From: Bacteroidales bacterium
GTDB lineage: Bacteria > Bacteroidota > Bacteroidia > Bacteroidales > Bacteroidaceae
Length of the DNA stretch: 7,026 nt
NCBI GenBank assembly: GCA_004557285.1
Contig: SFEK01000109.1
Coordinates: forward strand, 1 to 7,026
Reading direction: 5' to 3'
The position numbers and the translations under genes were made by a program. This document shows, one piece after another, positions 6,143-7,026 of this stretch (position 1 is the first letter of the stretch; every line of letters begins with the position of its first letter). Below the pieces are notes generated by a model. It ran no database searches, was not told where the DNA came from, and was given only the letters and a program-made list of their open reading frames with translations.

Positions 6143-7026
6143 TTAACTGGACGCCGGGCTCGACGACTGCATCACCGATTTGTCGTTGATGACCGTGCAA
6201 AGCATGCACACCCGCTGCTCAAACGACTCGCGGTCGATCGCTTTGTTCTTGAAGGCAGAGCGATAGTTGTAGATAGTGCGCGGAGTATAATAGAGCAAGG
6301 CGGCTATTTCCGAACTCTCCTTTACTCCCAAACGTATGAGGGCAAAAATACGCAGTTCCGTTGTCAGGGTATTCGGTTGTTTGATGACAATCTGCTCATC
6401 CTCTTTCAACAGCGTGTTGAATTCCGTGACAAACGAAGGATATAGATTTAGGAACGCCTCGTCGAATCGTTTCATGAAAGTGGCAGCATCCTCCTGGTTA
6501 ACTCTCGACGAGGAAATATGGCTCAGAAGGTCATTGATTTGGTTTGCCTTGATTTTTCTTTGTACCATCATCTGGAATTTGGCTATTCTGTCGATGTATT
6601 TGGCACAAAGGTCAATATAAAGTTTGGCAAGCCCCTCTCGTTTTCGGTTGGTGTCGAGCAATTGTTCATTGGCACGGTTCAGCCTCTCGTTGGTTTCCTT
6701 CAGCAGATTGTTGCTGTTATGCAATTCTTGTCTTCTTTTCGACAACAGTTTATTCTGTCTGAAGAAGAAATACAACAGTATGAGCATGGTCACAACGAGC
6801 AGTGAAATACCCCATACAGCATATCTGAGGAATGTGTTTTGGGTAGTTACCATTTTGTGGTATGTTGAGACGATTACAGGCAGTTTCTGTGAAATCTCGA
6901 GTATTCTCAGGCGGTTGTTGTATGTTTTGGCATCGTCCATGGCGAAGTTGATATAAATCCTGGCCCTCTCGATGTTCTCGTCGTCTTGCTTGAAAAGGTG
7001 TGTGGCAAGATATTGAAGGGCAAGGT
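6143..7026 (-). CDS. Membrane-anchored regulator with coiled coil and LuxR-like HTH (DUF6377-type), 5' truncated
   Basis: The frame is open from the right edge (7024) to the stop TAA at 6143-6145, giving 294 codons including the stop; the true start lies outside. Methionine at 6938-6940 is internal, because the coding pattern continues upstream (ALQYLATHLFKQDDENIERA), consistent with the end of a TPR-like helical domain. In order on the protein come the helix MDDAKTYNNRLRILEISQKL, one transmembrane segment (about 6761-6829), a basic stop (RQNKLLSKRR) placing what follows in the cytoplasm, a coiled coil (about 6530-6760), and a helix-turn-helix (about 6239-6358) with EIAALLYYTPRTIYNYRSAF as the recognition part. 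This architecture fits Bacteroidota DUF6377 proteins, whose periplasmic TPR region is thought to sense something while the HTH binds DNA. The target and signal are unknown. It is convergent with the tRNA unit, and its promoter is not in the window. Confidence 0.85.
   Translation of the reverse strand, partial: LALQYLATHLFKQDDENIERARIYINFAMDDAKTYNNRLRILEISQKLPVIVSTYHKMVTTQNTFLRYAVWGISLLVVTMLILLYFFFRQNKLLSKRRQELHNSNNLLKETNERLNRANEQLLDTNRKREGLAKLYIDLCAKYIDRIAKFQMMVQRKIKANQINDLLSHISSSRVNQEDAATFMKRFDEAFLNLYPSFVTEFNTLLKEDEQIVIKQPNTLTTELRIFALIRLGVKESSEIAALLYYTPRTIYNYRSAFKNKAIDRESFEQRVCMLCTVINDKSVMQSSSPASS

Noticed and set aside
6118..6144. Inverted repeat AACCAT...ATGGTT at the end of the regulator gene as a terminator
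   Set aside because: The arms are only six bases with 15 bases between them, there are few G-C pairs, and no T tract follows on the minus strand.

Overview
The window looks like a chromosomal segment of a Bacteroidota bacterium, most likely order Bacteroidales and plausibly Prevotellaceae. The reasons are: genes start without Shine-Dalgarno sequences but with A-rich leaders; the one clear promoter has the Bacteroidota form TTTG-N20-TAnnTTTG; the protein families (twin SurA-type isomerases, a long OstA-like protein, a DUF6377-type membrane regulator) are typical of that phylum; and the tRNA gene does not encode its CCA end. The species assignment is inference.

Left part (1-5438): four plus-strand genes in tight order. 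They are the 3' end of a PpiC/SurA-type peptidyl-prolyl isomerase, a complete second SurA-like isomerase with a signal peptide, a large OstA/LptA-like periplasmic protein that overlaps the previous gene by ATGA, and mutL 36 nt further on. No promoter or terminator is visible between them, so they probably form one operon. The first three fit outer-membrane biogenesis: chaperone/isomerases for beta-barrel proteins and an LPS-transport type protein. MutL (mismatch repair) appears to be a passenger. Its C-terminal domain has lost key residues of the MutL endonuclease motif.

Middle part (5439-6142): an AT-rich palindrome, a consensus Bacteroidota promoter, tRNA-Val(UAC) and a strong intrinsic terminator form a compact one-gene unit. 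About 490 bases without a credible gene follow. They hold four copies of a 23-bp tandem repeat, four copies of a short GC-rich hairpin element (two of them with a shared 46-bp extension) and a CCCAGGGC/GCCCTGGG palindrome. This repeat patch lies between convergent transcription units.

Right part (6143-7026): the 3' portion of a minus-strand gene for a membrane-anchored regulator with one transmembrane segment, a coiled coil and a C-terminal LuxR-like helix-turn-helix. Its N-terminal part lies beyond the window.

I see no convincing new defence system, CRISPR array, insertion sequence or phage gene. The most notable signals are the intergenic repeat mosaic, the complementary loss of catalytic histidines in the two parvulin domains of the SurA-like protein, and the altered endonuclease motif of MutL.
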